64,000 nt of DNA from Lacticaseibacillus absianus (GTDB lineage Bacteria > Bacillota > Bacilli > Lactobacillales > Lactobacillaceae). Shown here in pieces: positions 35,531-43,666 of the stretch (the first letter of the stretch is position 1; each line of letters begins with the position of its first letter). The notes beneath the pieces were generated by a model that did not search any database, was not told the origin of the DNA, and saw only the letters and a list, made by a program, of their open reading frames with translations. The stretch spans positions 1,103,742 through 1,167,741 of the forward strand of contig NZ_JABEKX010000001.1 in the NCBI RefSeq assembly GCF_013407595.1, written 5' to 3'. Both the position numbers and the translations under genes were made by a program.

Positions 35531-36289
35531 ATGCAAAACCAACCGGTCGTGAGTGTTCATGACATCACCAAAACCTACGGGAAGGCCAATGAGAAGCAAT
35601 ATCAGGCACTCAAAGGTGTGACGTTCGACGTGCACCAAGGAGAATTCGTCGGCATCATGGGGGCGAGTGGTTCCGGGAAGACCACCCTGTTGAACATCCT
35701 ATCCACACTGGACCGGCCGACTTCAGGCACTGTCGCAATCGATGGGCAAGACGTCACCGCACTTAAGGGGGACAGGCTGTCTGATTTTCGCGCGAAACAG
35801 GTCGGGTTCATCTTCCAGGACTTCAACTTGTTAGAGAACCTGACCGCCCGCGAGAACATCGCCCTGCCGATGGCGCTTCAAAACGTCAGCCATAAGCGCC
35901 AGCAAGACGCCGTCGATAAGATCGCTCGGACCCTAGGGATCGATGGTGTGCTCGACCACTATCCGACTGAGCTGTCTGGGGGCCAAAAGCAGCGGGTCGC
36001 CGCTGCGCGTGCACTGGTCCAGGAGCCGGCGATCCTGTTTGGCGATGAACCGACCGGGGCGTTGGACTCCCAGTCCGCTCGGGAGTTGCTCAACACGATG
36101 CGTGAGTTGAACCAGGCGCAAGGCGTCTCGATCCTGCTGGTCACGCACGACCCGTTCTCAGCGAGCTATGCGCAGCGCATCCTGTTCATCAAAGATGGAC
36201 AGATCGGCTCCGAGTTGGTGCACGGCGATCAGTCGCAGGCGGACTTCTACCAAGAGATCCTGAACACGCTCGGCACCTTCCAGAACTGA
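35531..36289 (+). CDS. Bce-type ABC transporter ATP-binding protein
   Basis: This 252-residue ATPase of the MacB/BceA group has Walker A GASGSGKTT, VGFIFQDFNLLENLTARENIALP, the signature [15 protein letters not shown] and Walker B PAILFGDEPTGALDSQ. It starts after GGAGG and is 13 bp before its permease. Together they resemble transporters that give resistance to peptide antibiotics such as bacitracin. No histidine kinase or response regulator gene, usually linked to such pairs, is next to it. The substrate is inferred by family. Confidence 0.9.
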   Translation: MQNQPVVSVHDITKTYGKANEKQYQALKGVTFDVHQGEFVGIMGASGSGKTTLLNILSTLDRPTSGTVAIDGQDVTALKGDRLSDFRAKQVGFIFQDFNLLENLTARENIALPMALQNVSHKRQQDAVDKIARTLGIDGVLDHYPTELSGGQKQRVAAARALVQEPAILFGDEPTGALDSQSARELLNTMRELNQAQGVSILLVTHDPFSASYAQRILFIKDGQIGSELVHGDQSQADFYQEILNTLGTFQN

Positions 36290-36302
36290 GACGGGGGATA
36301 TT

Positions 36303-38114
36303 ATGTTACGAAAATTAGCACTCGGCGGGATCCGCTCGCGCTTTCGCGACTATGCGGTCCTGTTTTCCGGCCTGGTGATCGCCAGCGCGGTCTTTTATAT
36401 GTTCATGGCCCTGGCGACGAACACCGAATTCCTGAAGGGCAACTCACCGATCGGGATCACCCCGATCATCTTTGGTTTCGGTGAGGTCCTACTGGTGATC
36501 ATCACAATGGTGTACATCGTGTACGCCAACACATTCTTGATGAGCATGCGGCAGCGCGACTACGCGATGTTCATGATGCTTGGGGCGAAGTCGCGCAAGA
36601 TCGCGCAGTTGATCTTTGTCGAGACCGTGAGCGTCGGGCTTCTCGCGTCGGTCGTCGGGACCGGCTTGGGGATCGGGCTGACTGTCATGGCCGGACGCAT
36701 TTTGATCCAAATGCTGCATGCGCCGGCGACGCATTTTGCGCCGTTCTGGTTGCCGGCCCTGCTCGCGACCTTCGGCTTCTTCATCCTGATGTTCGTGATC
36801 GCAGCGGCGTTCAACGCGGCTAAGCTGCTGAAGACGCCGATGCTTCAGTTGTTGCATGCCGACACGACGCCGAACCGGATCAAGCAAAAAGGGTGGGTCC
36901 TGCTCATCCAGGCCATCGCCGCCATTGTGCTCTTGGCGATCGGCTACATCGCGATGACGATGCTGGGCAAGGTCGGCGTCCCCGCGATCGGCCTTGCGTT
37001 GATCACGATCGTTGCAGGCACCTACTTCCTGTTCAACGCCCTGCTGATCTGGCTGATCAGCCTGCTGAAGCGCAACCACCGCTTCGCTGCGCAGGGGTTG
37101 CACACGTTCACCTTGAGCCAGTTGAGCTTCCGGATCCGGGACTACACCAAGATCCTCGCCGTGGTCGCGATGCTGTTCGCGCTGGCGCTCGGCGCGATCA
37201 CGGTCGGGCTGGGATTCCAAAACGAGATCCCGAAGATGGCCAGCAAGCAAACGGCCTATGATGTGGTGACGATCGCCCCGGATGCGACCGTCTCGCGGCA
37301 GGCGGCTAAGCTCGTCGACGTGACCCAGAAGCGGACGTACACACAAAAGCGCGATGCGCGCTTCATCTACTTCGATCAAGGCGAACTGAGCGCCCATCCA
37401 TTGCTGTTCGAGGCGTTCCAAGGCGATGGCGAGTGGGCGCGGGTCAAAGTCGACGGTCATAATTGGGCCCGCTACGCAGCCGATATCGACAGCCAGCTGA
37501 TCCAGTTCCGGCTGCCGGCGGATCAAGACCGTGGCTTCAAGGTGGTCTCGGCGGCTGCGTTTGCCAAGCTGGGCGGCCCGAGCCGACAGGTCGTGACGTA
37601 TCAGGTCGCAGACTTCGGGCGCAATTACGAGACGATCGAGGCGATGGTGACCGCGCAGAACAAGCGGTATCAGATCACCAGCGCAGACATGAGTGGGCAG
37701 AAGCTCACCGTGTACACGCTGATCAACAGCTTGTACGGTGGGCTGGCCTTCATGGGCTTCTTCCTGGGTATCGCCTTTCTTGCGATGCTCGCCTCGACAC
37801 TGATGTTCAAGATCCTCAGCGGCGCGAGCTACGATGCGACGCGATACCTGATGCTACAGAAGATCGGGGTGCGCAAGCGCGCCCTGCGCCGGTCGATCCG
37901 CCAAGAGATCGGGGCGCTGTTCTTCTTCCCGGGCTTGCTCGGCGTGATCCATGTACTGTTCGGTCTACAGATGTTCACGACCCTGCTGCAAGGGGCGTAC
38001 GATCACTTAGCCTTGCCGTTCGGGCTTTTCCTAGTCTTGTACCTGGTCTACTACGGCCTGACCGTCTGGCTGTACGAGACGATCGTGATCAAAAAAGACA
38101 TTGCGACGGATTGA
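36303..38114 (+). CDS. Bce-type ABC transporter permease (FtsX fold)
   Basis: This 603-residue permease has ten hydrophobic segments. Two FtsX domains are seen: an N-terminal one around YANTFLMSMRQRDYAMFMMLGAKSRKIAQL and a C-terminal one around YLMLQKIGVRKRALRRSIRQEIGALFFFPG. Between membrane segments 7 and 8 lies an extracellular domain of about 200 residues (about 315-470), as in BceB-type permeases, where it binds the antibiotic-lipid complex. The length is slightly short of the usual 620-660. It ends at a clear terminator. Confidence 0.88.
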   Translation: MLRKLALGGIRSRFRDYAVLFSGLVIASAVFYMFMALATNTEFLKGNSPIGITPIIFGFGEVLLVIITMVYIVYANTFLMSMRQRDYAMFMMLGAKSRKIAQLIFVETVSVGLLASVVGTGLGIGLTVMAGRILIQMLHAPATHFAPFWLPALLATFGFFILMFVIAAAFNAAKLLKTPMLQLLHADTTPNRIKQKGWVLLIQAIAAIVLLAIGYIAMTMLGKVGVPAIGLALITIVAGTYFLFNALLIWLISLLKRNHRFAAQGLHTFTLSQLSFRIRDYTKILAVVAMLFALALGAITVGLGFQNEIPKMASKQTAYDVVTIAPDATVSRQAAKLVDVTQKRTYTQKRDARFIYFDQGELSAHPLLFEAFQGDGEWARVKVDGHNWARYAADIDSQLIQFRLPADQDRGFKVVSAAAFAKLGGPSRQVVTYQVADFGRNYETIEAMVTAQNKRYQITSADMSGQKLTVYTLINSLYGGLAFMGFFLGIAFLAMLASTLMFKILSGASYDATRYLMLQKIGVRKRALRRSIRQEIGALFFFPGLLGVIHVLFGLQMFTTLLQGAYDHLALPFGLFLVLYLVYYGLTVWLYETIVIKKDIATD

Positions 38115-38125
38115 CCGCCCACGAA

Positions 38126-38151
38126 GCACGTGCAACCGCACGTGCGTTTTT
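38126..38151 (+). terminator. Terminator after the Bce-type pair
   Basis: GCACGTGC pairs with GCACGTGC around AACC, followed by GTTTTT. The gap from 38152 to 38572 holds a hairpin at 38240-38276 (ATACTG.CACTGC with GCAGTG...CAGTAT), the cre box and the promoter listed next, and no gene I can support. Confidence 0.82.
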
Positions 38152-38373
38152 GGGTTTCAGTCGTGGGTGCGGACACCAAGGCGCGGGGGACACTGCGGCC
38201 ACGCAAGTCTTGGACGTGCAGAATTCGCCAAGCCGCCGTATACTGGCACTGCGGCAGGGCGGCAGTGTTGCAGTATCGTCGACCGGCGCCGGTCAAGGGA
38301 AGGGGGCGCAACACAAAATTTCTGCACCTTTTTGCGCATTTCTTCGGTTTTTTAAGTTAATTTTCGGTGAGAA

Positions 38374-38387
38374 TGTAAGCGCTAACA
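38374..38387 (+). promoter_or_regulatory. Perfect cre box upstream of the nucleoside transport genes
   Basis: TGTAAGCGCTAACA is a near-perfect palindrome and fits the CcpA consensus TGWAANCGNTNWCA at every position. It lies about 115 bp upstream of the -35 box of the gene at 38573, so it could activate that promoter or control an undetected upstream one. Confidence 0.75.
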
Positions 38388-38481
38388 CCTAGATAACGGC
38401 GGTTTTTGTTCTTTCATTCCGAAACAAACGCCAACGGCAGGGGCTTTCATTGAAAACGCCGCAAAGCCGAACGTTATCCTT

Positions 38482-38529
38482 GAGGTGAGTAGTGTCGTTC
38501 TTGAACGAATCACCTCATCATGCTACAAT
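38482..38529 (+). promoter_or_regulatory. Promoter with 35-bp interrupted palindrome
   Basis: TTGAAC (38501-38506), 17 bp and TACAAT (38524-38529) form the promoter. It is overlain by an interrupted palindrome: GAGGTGA at 38482-38488 pairs with TCACCTC at 38510-38516, with CGTTC/GAACG inside (38496-38505). Its position over the -35 box makes it a likely operator. The repressor is unknown; CCGAAC at 38467-38472 resembles half of a PurR box. Confidence 0.6.
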
Positions 38530-38572
38530 TTTTATAACAACGGAGCAGTTATCCGAAAAGGGGGAAATGTTC

Positions 38573-39637
38573 GTGAAAATCAGTCATAAACTTGGGATGA
38601 TCGCACTTGTCGCGGTCACCGCAACTGTATTAGGGGCATGTGGGAGCAAGAAGGCCGATGATACCAAAGGGAAGACCGACCCGAAGAACTCTGTCGCATT
38701 GGTGACCGATGGTGGCGGTGTTGACGATAAGTCCTTCAACCAGAGTGGTTGGGAAGGGCTGGAGAAGTGGGGCAAGAAGCACGACCTGGTCAAAGGGGTC
38801 GGTGGCTACAACTACGCCCAGAGCAACTCTGATGCGGACTTCACGCCTAACATCAACAAGCTGATCCAAGCGAAGTATGCCATGATCGTCGGCACGGGCT
38901 ACAAGCTGCACGCGTCGGTCGAAAAAGCGGCGAAGGCCAACCCGAAGACGCGCTTCTTGATCATCGATGAAGTGATCGATGGGCAAAAGAACGTGGCGTC
39001 CGTCACCTTCCGCGATAACGAAGGCGCCTTCCTCGCTGGGGTCGCTGCAGCCAAGACGACCAAGACGAACAAGGTCGGGTTCGTCGGCGGGATGCACAGT
39101 GCCGTGATCGACCGCTTTGAAGCCGGCTTCCGCCAAGGGGTCGCGACGGTCAACCCGAAGATCTCGGTCGACATCCAATACGTTGGTGACTTCAGCAAGC
39201 CTGCGATCGGCCAGTCTCTGGCGAGCGCGATGTTCAACAACAACGTTGACGTGATCTACCACGCCGCTGGTGGATCCGGTGCCGGTGTCTTCTCCGCTGC
39301 CAAGAACGTGATCAAGAACAAGAAGGTCTGGGTCATCGGGGTTGATCAGGATCAGACGGCTGAAGGGAAGTACGCCGGTGGGAACCTGACGCTGACGTCG
39401 ACGATCAAGGGTGTCGGCACGGCGATCGAAAAAGTCGCAGACGATGCGATGGACGGCAAGTTCCCAGGCGGTAAGACCACCGTTTACGGCCTGAAGGAAA
39501 ACGGCGTTCAGCTCATCAAGGGTAACATGAGCGATGCCGCTTGGACGGTCGTTAAGGACTACAAGCAGCAGATCATCGACGGCAAGATCACCGTGGCCGA
39601 AAAGCCAGCAGATGTGAACAAGTATCTGAAGAAGTAA
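38573..39637 (+). CDS. bmpA: BMP-family nucleoside-binding lipoprotein
   Basis: This 354-residue basic membrane protein (PnrA-like) has a signal segment ending in the lipobox LGAC (cysteine 23). Core motifs are SVALVTDGGGVDDKSFNQSGWEGL, YAMIVGTGYK, VGFVGGMHSAVIDRFEAGFRQG and AAGGSGAGVFSAAK. Such proteins bind purine or pyrimidine nucleosides for import. GTG 38573 is chosen since AAGGGGG is eight bases upstream; the ATG two codons earlier is too close. The ATPase and permease genes follow after a terminator, which probably lets the binding protein be made in excess. Confidence 0.9.
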   Translation: MKISHKLGMIALVAVTATVLGACGSKKADDTKGKTDPKNSVALVTDGGGVDDKSFNQSGWEGLEKWGKKHDLVKGVGGYNYAQSNSDADFTPNINKLIQAKYAMIVGTGYKLHASVEKAAKANPKTRFLIIDEVIDGQKNVASVTFRDNEGAFLAGVAAAKTTKTNKVGFVGGMHSAVIDRFEAGFRQGVATVNPKISVDIQYVGDFSKPAIGQSLASAMFNNNVDVIYHAAGGSGAGVFSAAKNVIKNKKVWVIGVDQDQTAEGKYAGGNLTLTSTIKGVGTAIEKVADDAMDGKFPGGKTTVYGLKENGVQLIKGNMSDAAWTVVKDYKQQIIDGKITVAEKPADVNKYLKK

Positions 39638-39661
39638 GATCGCATCACGTGATCGGGCAAT

Positions 39662-39704
39662 ATGGGCTGAGGGTGGACATGCGTCTGACCTTAGCCCATT
39701 TTTA
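39662..39704 (+). terminator. Terminator between the binding protein and the transporter genes
   Basis: ATGGGCT.AGG pairs with CCT.AGCCCAT and is followed by TTTTT. Partial read-through would keep the binding protein more abundant than the membrane complex. Confidence 0.78.
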
Positions 39705-39760
39705 CCACGACAGGCACGTGTCGAGTCACCCCCGGCGCGTGCGATAGAAAGGGTGAGCAC

Positions 39761-41299
39761 ATGGCAGAACCAGCAATCAAAGTAACCGGATTGACGAAGC
39801 GCTTCGGCGATTTCGTCGCCAACGACCACCTCGACTTGACGATCAAGTTCGGGGAAGTGCACGCACTGCTGGGCGAAAACGGCGCCGGGAAGACCACCAT
39901 GATGAACATGCTCTCGGGGATCTTGATACCGACCAGCGGGACGATCGAGATCCGCGGCAAGGAAGTGCACTTGCACTCCGCCAAGGATGCGACGGCGCTT
40001 GGGGTCGGGATGGTCCACCAGCATTTTATGCTGGTCGAGAACTTCTCGGTGATCGACAACATCATCTTGGGGGCCGAGCCGACGCGCGGGGGGAAGATCG
40101 ACCGTGCGCAGGCCAAAAAAGACATCATGGCCCTGTCTGAGAAGTACCGGTTACACATTGAACCGGACGCGAAGATCGAAGACATCTCCGTGGGGATGCA
40201 ACAGCGTGTCGAGATCCTGAAGGTCCTGTATCGCCAAGCGGATATCTTGATCTTCGACGAACCGACGGCGGTGTTGACGCCGCAAGAGATCGACGAGTTG
40301 CTCGACATCCTGCGCATGCTGGCAGAAGAAGGCAAGGCCGTGGTCTTGATCTCCCACAAGCTGGCCGAGTTGCGCCAAGTCGCCGATGTGATCACGATCA
40401 TTCGGCGCGGGAAGAAGATCGACACCGTGCCAGCGTCGACCTCGACGGCGGAGCTGGCCGATAAGATGGTCGGTCGCCACGTCAATTTTGCCCGGGAACG
40501 GGTCCCGATGCCAGAAGGCGCGCCGATCCTGACGGTCAAGAACCTGGTCGTTACGGACAAGGATAAGGTCGAGCACGTGCGCGATCTCACCTTGACCATC
40601 CGGGCTGGGGAGATCCTCGGGCTTGCCGGGATCGATGGCAACGGTCAAAGCGAGTTCGTCAAGGCCCTGACCGGCCTTTTGCCGGTCACGAGCGGGCAGA
40701 TTCTGGTCGATGGCCGGGACTTGACCCACGCGACGCCGCGTGAGGTCACGGAAGCCTCGGTCGGCCACATTCCGGAAGACCGGCAGCGCTTCGGGCTGGT
40801 GATGCCAATGGACCTGGTCGAGAACATGACGCTTCAGACCTACTACCGGCCGCCAATGTCGCATCACGGGGTGATGAACACCAAAGTGATGATCAAGACG
40901 ACCGAGCAGTTGCTCGAAGACTACGACGTTCGTCACGCCAACCTGCAGCAGCGGGCCGGCGACTTATCGGGGGGGAACCAGCAGAAGCTGATCATCGCCC
41001 GGGAGTTGTCGCGCGATCCACACCTGGTGATCGCGATGAACCCGACGCGTGGGTTGGACGTCGGGGCGATCGAATTCATTCATTCACAGTTGCTCAAAGC
41101 GCGGGCCGAGGGGCACGCCGTTCTCCTGATCTCATTTGAATTAGACGAAGTCCGTCAGCTCTCCGATCGTGTCGCCGTGATCCACAACGGCCACATCGTC
41201 GGGCAAAGCGCGACGGCGGACCTGACGGAGCAACAGATCGGGTTGATGATGACCGGTGAATCGCTGGAAAGCGCAAAGGAGGCCGCCCATGAGAATTAA
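39761..41299 (+). CDS. nupA: Nucleoside ABC transporter ATP-binding protein, two ABC domains
   Basis: This 512-residue protein has two fused ABC domains. The first has Walker A GENGAGKTT, the second a degenerate version GIDGNGQSE, as in the sugar/nucleoside class (RbsA/NupO type). Signatures are SVGMQQRVEIL and LSGGNQQKLIIAREL. It starts after GAAAGGGTG and overlaps the permease start. It energises nucleoside uptake with the lipoprotein at 38573 and the two permeases downstream. Confidence 0.9.
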   Translation: MAEPAIKVTGLTKRFGDFVANDHLDLTIKFGEVHALLGENGAGKTTMMNMLSGILIPTSGTIEIRGKEVHLHSAKDATALGVGMVHQHFMLVENFSVIDNIILGAEPTRGGKIDRAQAKKDIMALSEKYRLHIEPDAKIEDISVGMQQRVEILKVLYRQADILIFDEPTAVLTPQEIDELLDILRMLAEEGKAVVLISHKLAELRQVADVITIIRRGKKIDTVPASTSTAELADKMVGRHVNFARERVPMPEGAPILTVKNLVVTDKDKVEHVRDLTLTIRAGEILGLAGIDGNGQSEFVKALTGLLPVTSGQILVDGRDLTHATPREVTEASVGHIPEDRQRFGLVMPMDLVENMTLQTYYRPPMSHHGVMNTKVMIKTTEQLLEDYDVRHANLQQRAGDLSGGNQQKLIIARELSRDPHLVIAMNPTRGLDVGAIEFIHSQLLKARAEGHAVLLISFELDEVRQLSDRVAVIHNGHIVGQSATADLTEQQIGLMMTGESLESAKEAAHEN

Positions 41300-42419
41300 A
41301 AATACTTGGATCTCGGGCCTGGCGATCCCGCTGACCTCGATCTTCCTCGGACTGTTGCTCGGGGCGATTATCATGCTGTTGTCCGGCTTCGATCCGATCG
41401 CGAACTATGTCAACATGTTCTCCGGTGCGCTGGGCACGCCGAACGCGATCGGGGAGGTGCTGCGATCCGCAACGCCGCTGATGCTGACGGCGCTTGGGTT
41501 CGCGGTGGCGAACTACGCCGGGTTCTTCAATATCGGGCTGGCGGGGCAGGCGCTGGTCGGCTGGTTGGCGTCGGTGGCCTTTGCCAACGCCTTCCCGCAC
41601 CTGCCAAGCATTCTGATCATTCCAGGCGCGCTGATCGCGGCCGCGCTGGCGGGCGCCTTTTGGTCCGGGATCGCCGGGTACTTCCGGGCGTATTTCGGCG
41701 CGAACGAAGTGATCACGACCATCATGCTCAACTACATCGCGTTGTATGCGACGAACGCGATCATCAAGGCCTACATGACGGTCGGCGACGGGGATTACTC
41801 CAAGATGATCCCGAAGGCTGCCCGGTTGCGCACGCCGTTTTTGGAACAATTGACGCAGAACTCGACCTTCCACTACGGGATCATCCTGTCCGTGGTCGCC
41901 GTGTTCTTCATCGCCTGGTTGCTGAAGCGGACCACGCTGGGCTTTGAGATCCGCGCCGTTGGGATGAACGAAGACGCCGCCTTGTACGCCGGGATGTCCC
42001 CGAAGCGCACGATCATGGCGTCCATGCTGATCTCCGGGGCCCTCTGTGGGCTTGGCGGCGCGATGGAGGGGCTGGGTAACTTTCAGAATATCATCGTCAA
42101 CACAGCCCTGCCGAGCATCGGATTTGACGGGATGTCGGTCGCCTTACTGGCGGCCGGTAGCCCGATCGGGATCCTGTTTGCGGCCCTCTTGTTCGGGACC
42201 CTGTCGATCGGGGGATTGAACATCTCGATCGCCTCGACGACCCCGCCTGAGATCACGAGTATCGTGGTCGCGTCCATTATCTTCTTCGTTGGTGCCAACT
42301 ACGTGATCCGCTACTGGTTCGCGAAGCTCCACAAGCCGACTAAGAAGCAGCCAGGGACGCCAGCGAAAGCGGAAGTCACCGCGCAGAACCCAATGGAAAA
42401 CAAGGAGGTGCGCTCATGA
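41289..42419 (+). CDS. nupB: Nucleoside ABC transporter permease 1
   Basis: This 376-residue BPD_transp_2 permease has about ten hydrophobic segments. Family blocks include GFAVANYAGFFNIGLAGQALVG, FGANEVITTIMLNYIA and GMSPKRTIMASMLISGALCGLGGAMEG. ATG 41289 sits inside the last codons of nupA after AAAGGAGG; an upstream in-frame extension lies within nupA. The C-terminus is a hydrophilic tail with Lys and Pro. It forms the channel with the next gene product. Confidence 0.9.
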   Translation: MRIKNTWISGLAIPLTSIFLGLLLGAIIMLLSGFDPIANYVNMFSGALGTPNAIGEVLRSATPLMLTALGFAVANYAGFFNIGLAGQALVGWLASVAFANAFPHLPSILIIPGALIAAALAGAFWSGIAGYFRAYFGANEVITTIMLNYIALYATNAIIKAYMTVGDGDYSKMIPKAARLRTPFLEQLTQNSTFHYGIILSVVAVFFIAWLLKRTTLGFEIRAVGMNEDAALYAGMSPKRTIMASMLISGALCGLGGAMEGLGNFQNIIVNTALPSIGFDGMSVALLAAGSPIGILFAALLFGTLSIGGLNISIASTTPPEITSIVVASIIFFVGANYVIRYWFAKLHKPTKKQPGTPAKAEVTAQNPMENKEVRS

Positions 42420-43375
42420 ACATCACCACACTTTTGATGACCGTCATCTCGACTTCATTGGTCTACTCGGCGCCGCTGATCTTCACTGCGCTGGGCGGGA
42501 CCTTCTCGGAGCGCTCTGGGATCGTCAACGTTGGCTTGGAAGGGATCATGGTCATGGGCGCGTTTTCAAGCGTCGTGTTCAACCTCAAGATGGGGGACAC
42601 GTTCGGCGCCTTGACCCCGTGGCTTGGCCTAGCCGTCGGCGCGGCGGTCGGCGTGCTGTTCTCCTGCATTCACGCTGTCGCGACGGTCAACTGGCGAACA
42701 GACCACATCATCTCTGGGACCGTCCTGAACTTGATGGCGCCAGCACTGGCAGTCTACCTGACCAAGCTGATCTTTGACGGGCGCGGCCAGACGGACATTC
42801 TCCAGTACCCGCTGGCAACGGTCAGCATCCCGGGCCTCAGTGCGATCCCGGTGATCGGCGACATCTTCTTCACCAACACGTCGCTTCTGGCGTACTTGGG
42901 GATCTTGGTTGCGATCCTGTCGTGGTGGGTCCTTAAGTACACGAAGTTCGGCCTGCGCCTGCGCTCCGTCGGGGAACACCCGGAGGCGGCGGACTCACTG
43001 GGGATCTCCGTCTACAAGTACCGCTACATCGGGGTCCTGCTGTCCGGGCTGCTCGGTGGGATCGGCGGGGCGGTGATGGCCCAAAGCGTCACGCTGAACT
43101 TCTCCGCGACAACCATCGTCGGGCAGGGCTTCATGTCCTTGGCCGCACTGGTCTTCGGGAAGTGGCACCCGATCGGCGCCATGGGGGCGGCCATCTTCTT
43201 CGGCTTCGCCCAGAGCCTGGCGATCATCGGGAAGTACATCCCAGTCATCGCCAACGTGCCAGACGTCTGGTTCACGATCGCGCCGTACCTGATCACGATC
43301 ATCGTCGTCGTGCTGTTCATCGGCCGCTCCAAGGCGCCAGCAGCCGACGGGACGACGTTTATCAAGTCACACTAA
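42416..43375 (+). CDS. nupC: Nucleoside ABC transporter permease 2
   Basis: This 319-residue BPD_transp_2 permease has the typical start SAPLIFTALGGTFSERSGIVNVGLEGIMVMGAF, the NWRTDHIISGTVLNLMAPALA segment and KYRYIGVLLSGLLGGIGGAVM. It overlaps nupB by four bases (ATGA), so translation is coupled. The gene ends the operon at a strong terminator. Confidence 0.91.
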   Translation: MNITTLLMTVISTSLVYSAPLIFTALGGTFSERSGIVNVGLEGIMVMGAFSSVVFNLKMGDTFGALTPWLGLAVGAAVGVLFSCIHAVATVNWRTDHIISGTVLNLMAPALAVYLTKLIFDGRGQTDILQYPLATVSIPGLSAIPVIGDIFFTNTSLLAYLGILVAILSWWVLKYTKFGLRLRSVGEHPEAADSLGISVYKYRYIGVLLSGLLGGIGGAVMAQSVTLNFSATTIVGQGFMSLAALVFGKWHPIGAMGAAIFFGFAQSLAIIGKYIPVIANVPDVWFTIAPYLITIIVVVLFIGRSKAPAADGTTFIKSH

Positions 43376-43390
43376 GCATTCTGCGTCATG

Positions 43391-43417
43391 AGCCACTCCT
43401 TGTGAGTGGCTTTTTTC
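43391..43417 (+). terminator. Terminator of the nucleoside transport operon
   Basis: AGCCACTC pairs with GAGTGGCT around a 5-base loop and runs into TTTTTT. Confidence 0.88.
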
Positions 43418-43521
43418 TGTGGGGCGCACCGGTGTTTGGACAATCGAGGCGGGTTGACTATTTTTTTGGCCGTCAGACGCGCCTACACTGTAAGCGTAAT
43501 CAAGAAGCGAGGTGAAACGTG

Positions 43522-43650
43522 ATGAAAAAAGCATTTTGGCTCACCGCTGCAGTCGGGGTCGCCGCTGCGACCGTCTATACACTGCATAAGTTGGACTGGT
43601 TCCATGATGACGCGAAAGACTACGCGATCTTCGAATCACACCGCGCGTAA
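43522..43650 (+). CDS. 42-residue membrane peptide next to oleate hydratase
   Basis: This short frame begins ATG AAA AAA with GAGGTGA seven or more bases upstream and ends with TAA at 43648-43650. The product starts MKKAFWLTAAVGVAAATVYT, a basic end and one membrane helix of about 18 residues, followed by a polar tail with HKLDWFHDDAKDY. Its stop is 16 bases before the ATG of oleate hydratase, whose ribosome site AAGGAGG begins two bases after it. Codon use matches the neighbours. I do not recognise it. An operon with the hydratase and a membrane-targeting or regulatory role are plausible but inferred. Confidence 0.68.
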   Translation: MKKAFWLTAAVGVAAATVYTLHKLDWFHDDAKDYAIFESHRA

Positions 43651-43666
43651 TGAAGGAGGAACAGGG

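Noticed and set aside
38115..38400. Several short open frames in the gap before the nucleoside transport genes
   Set aside because: None has a ribosome site or protein-like composition, and the frames overlap one another on both strands.
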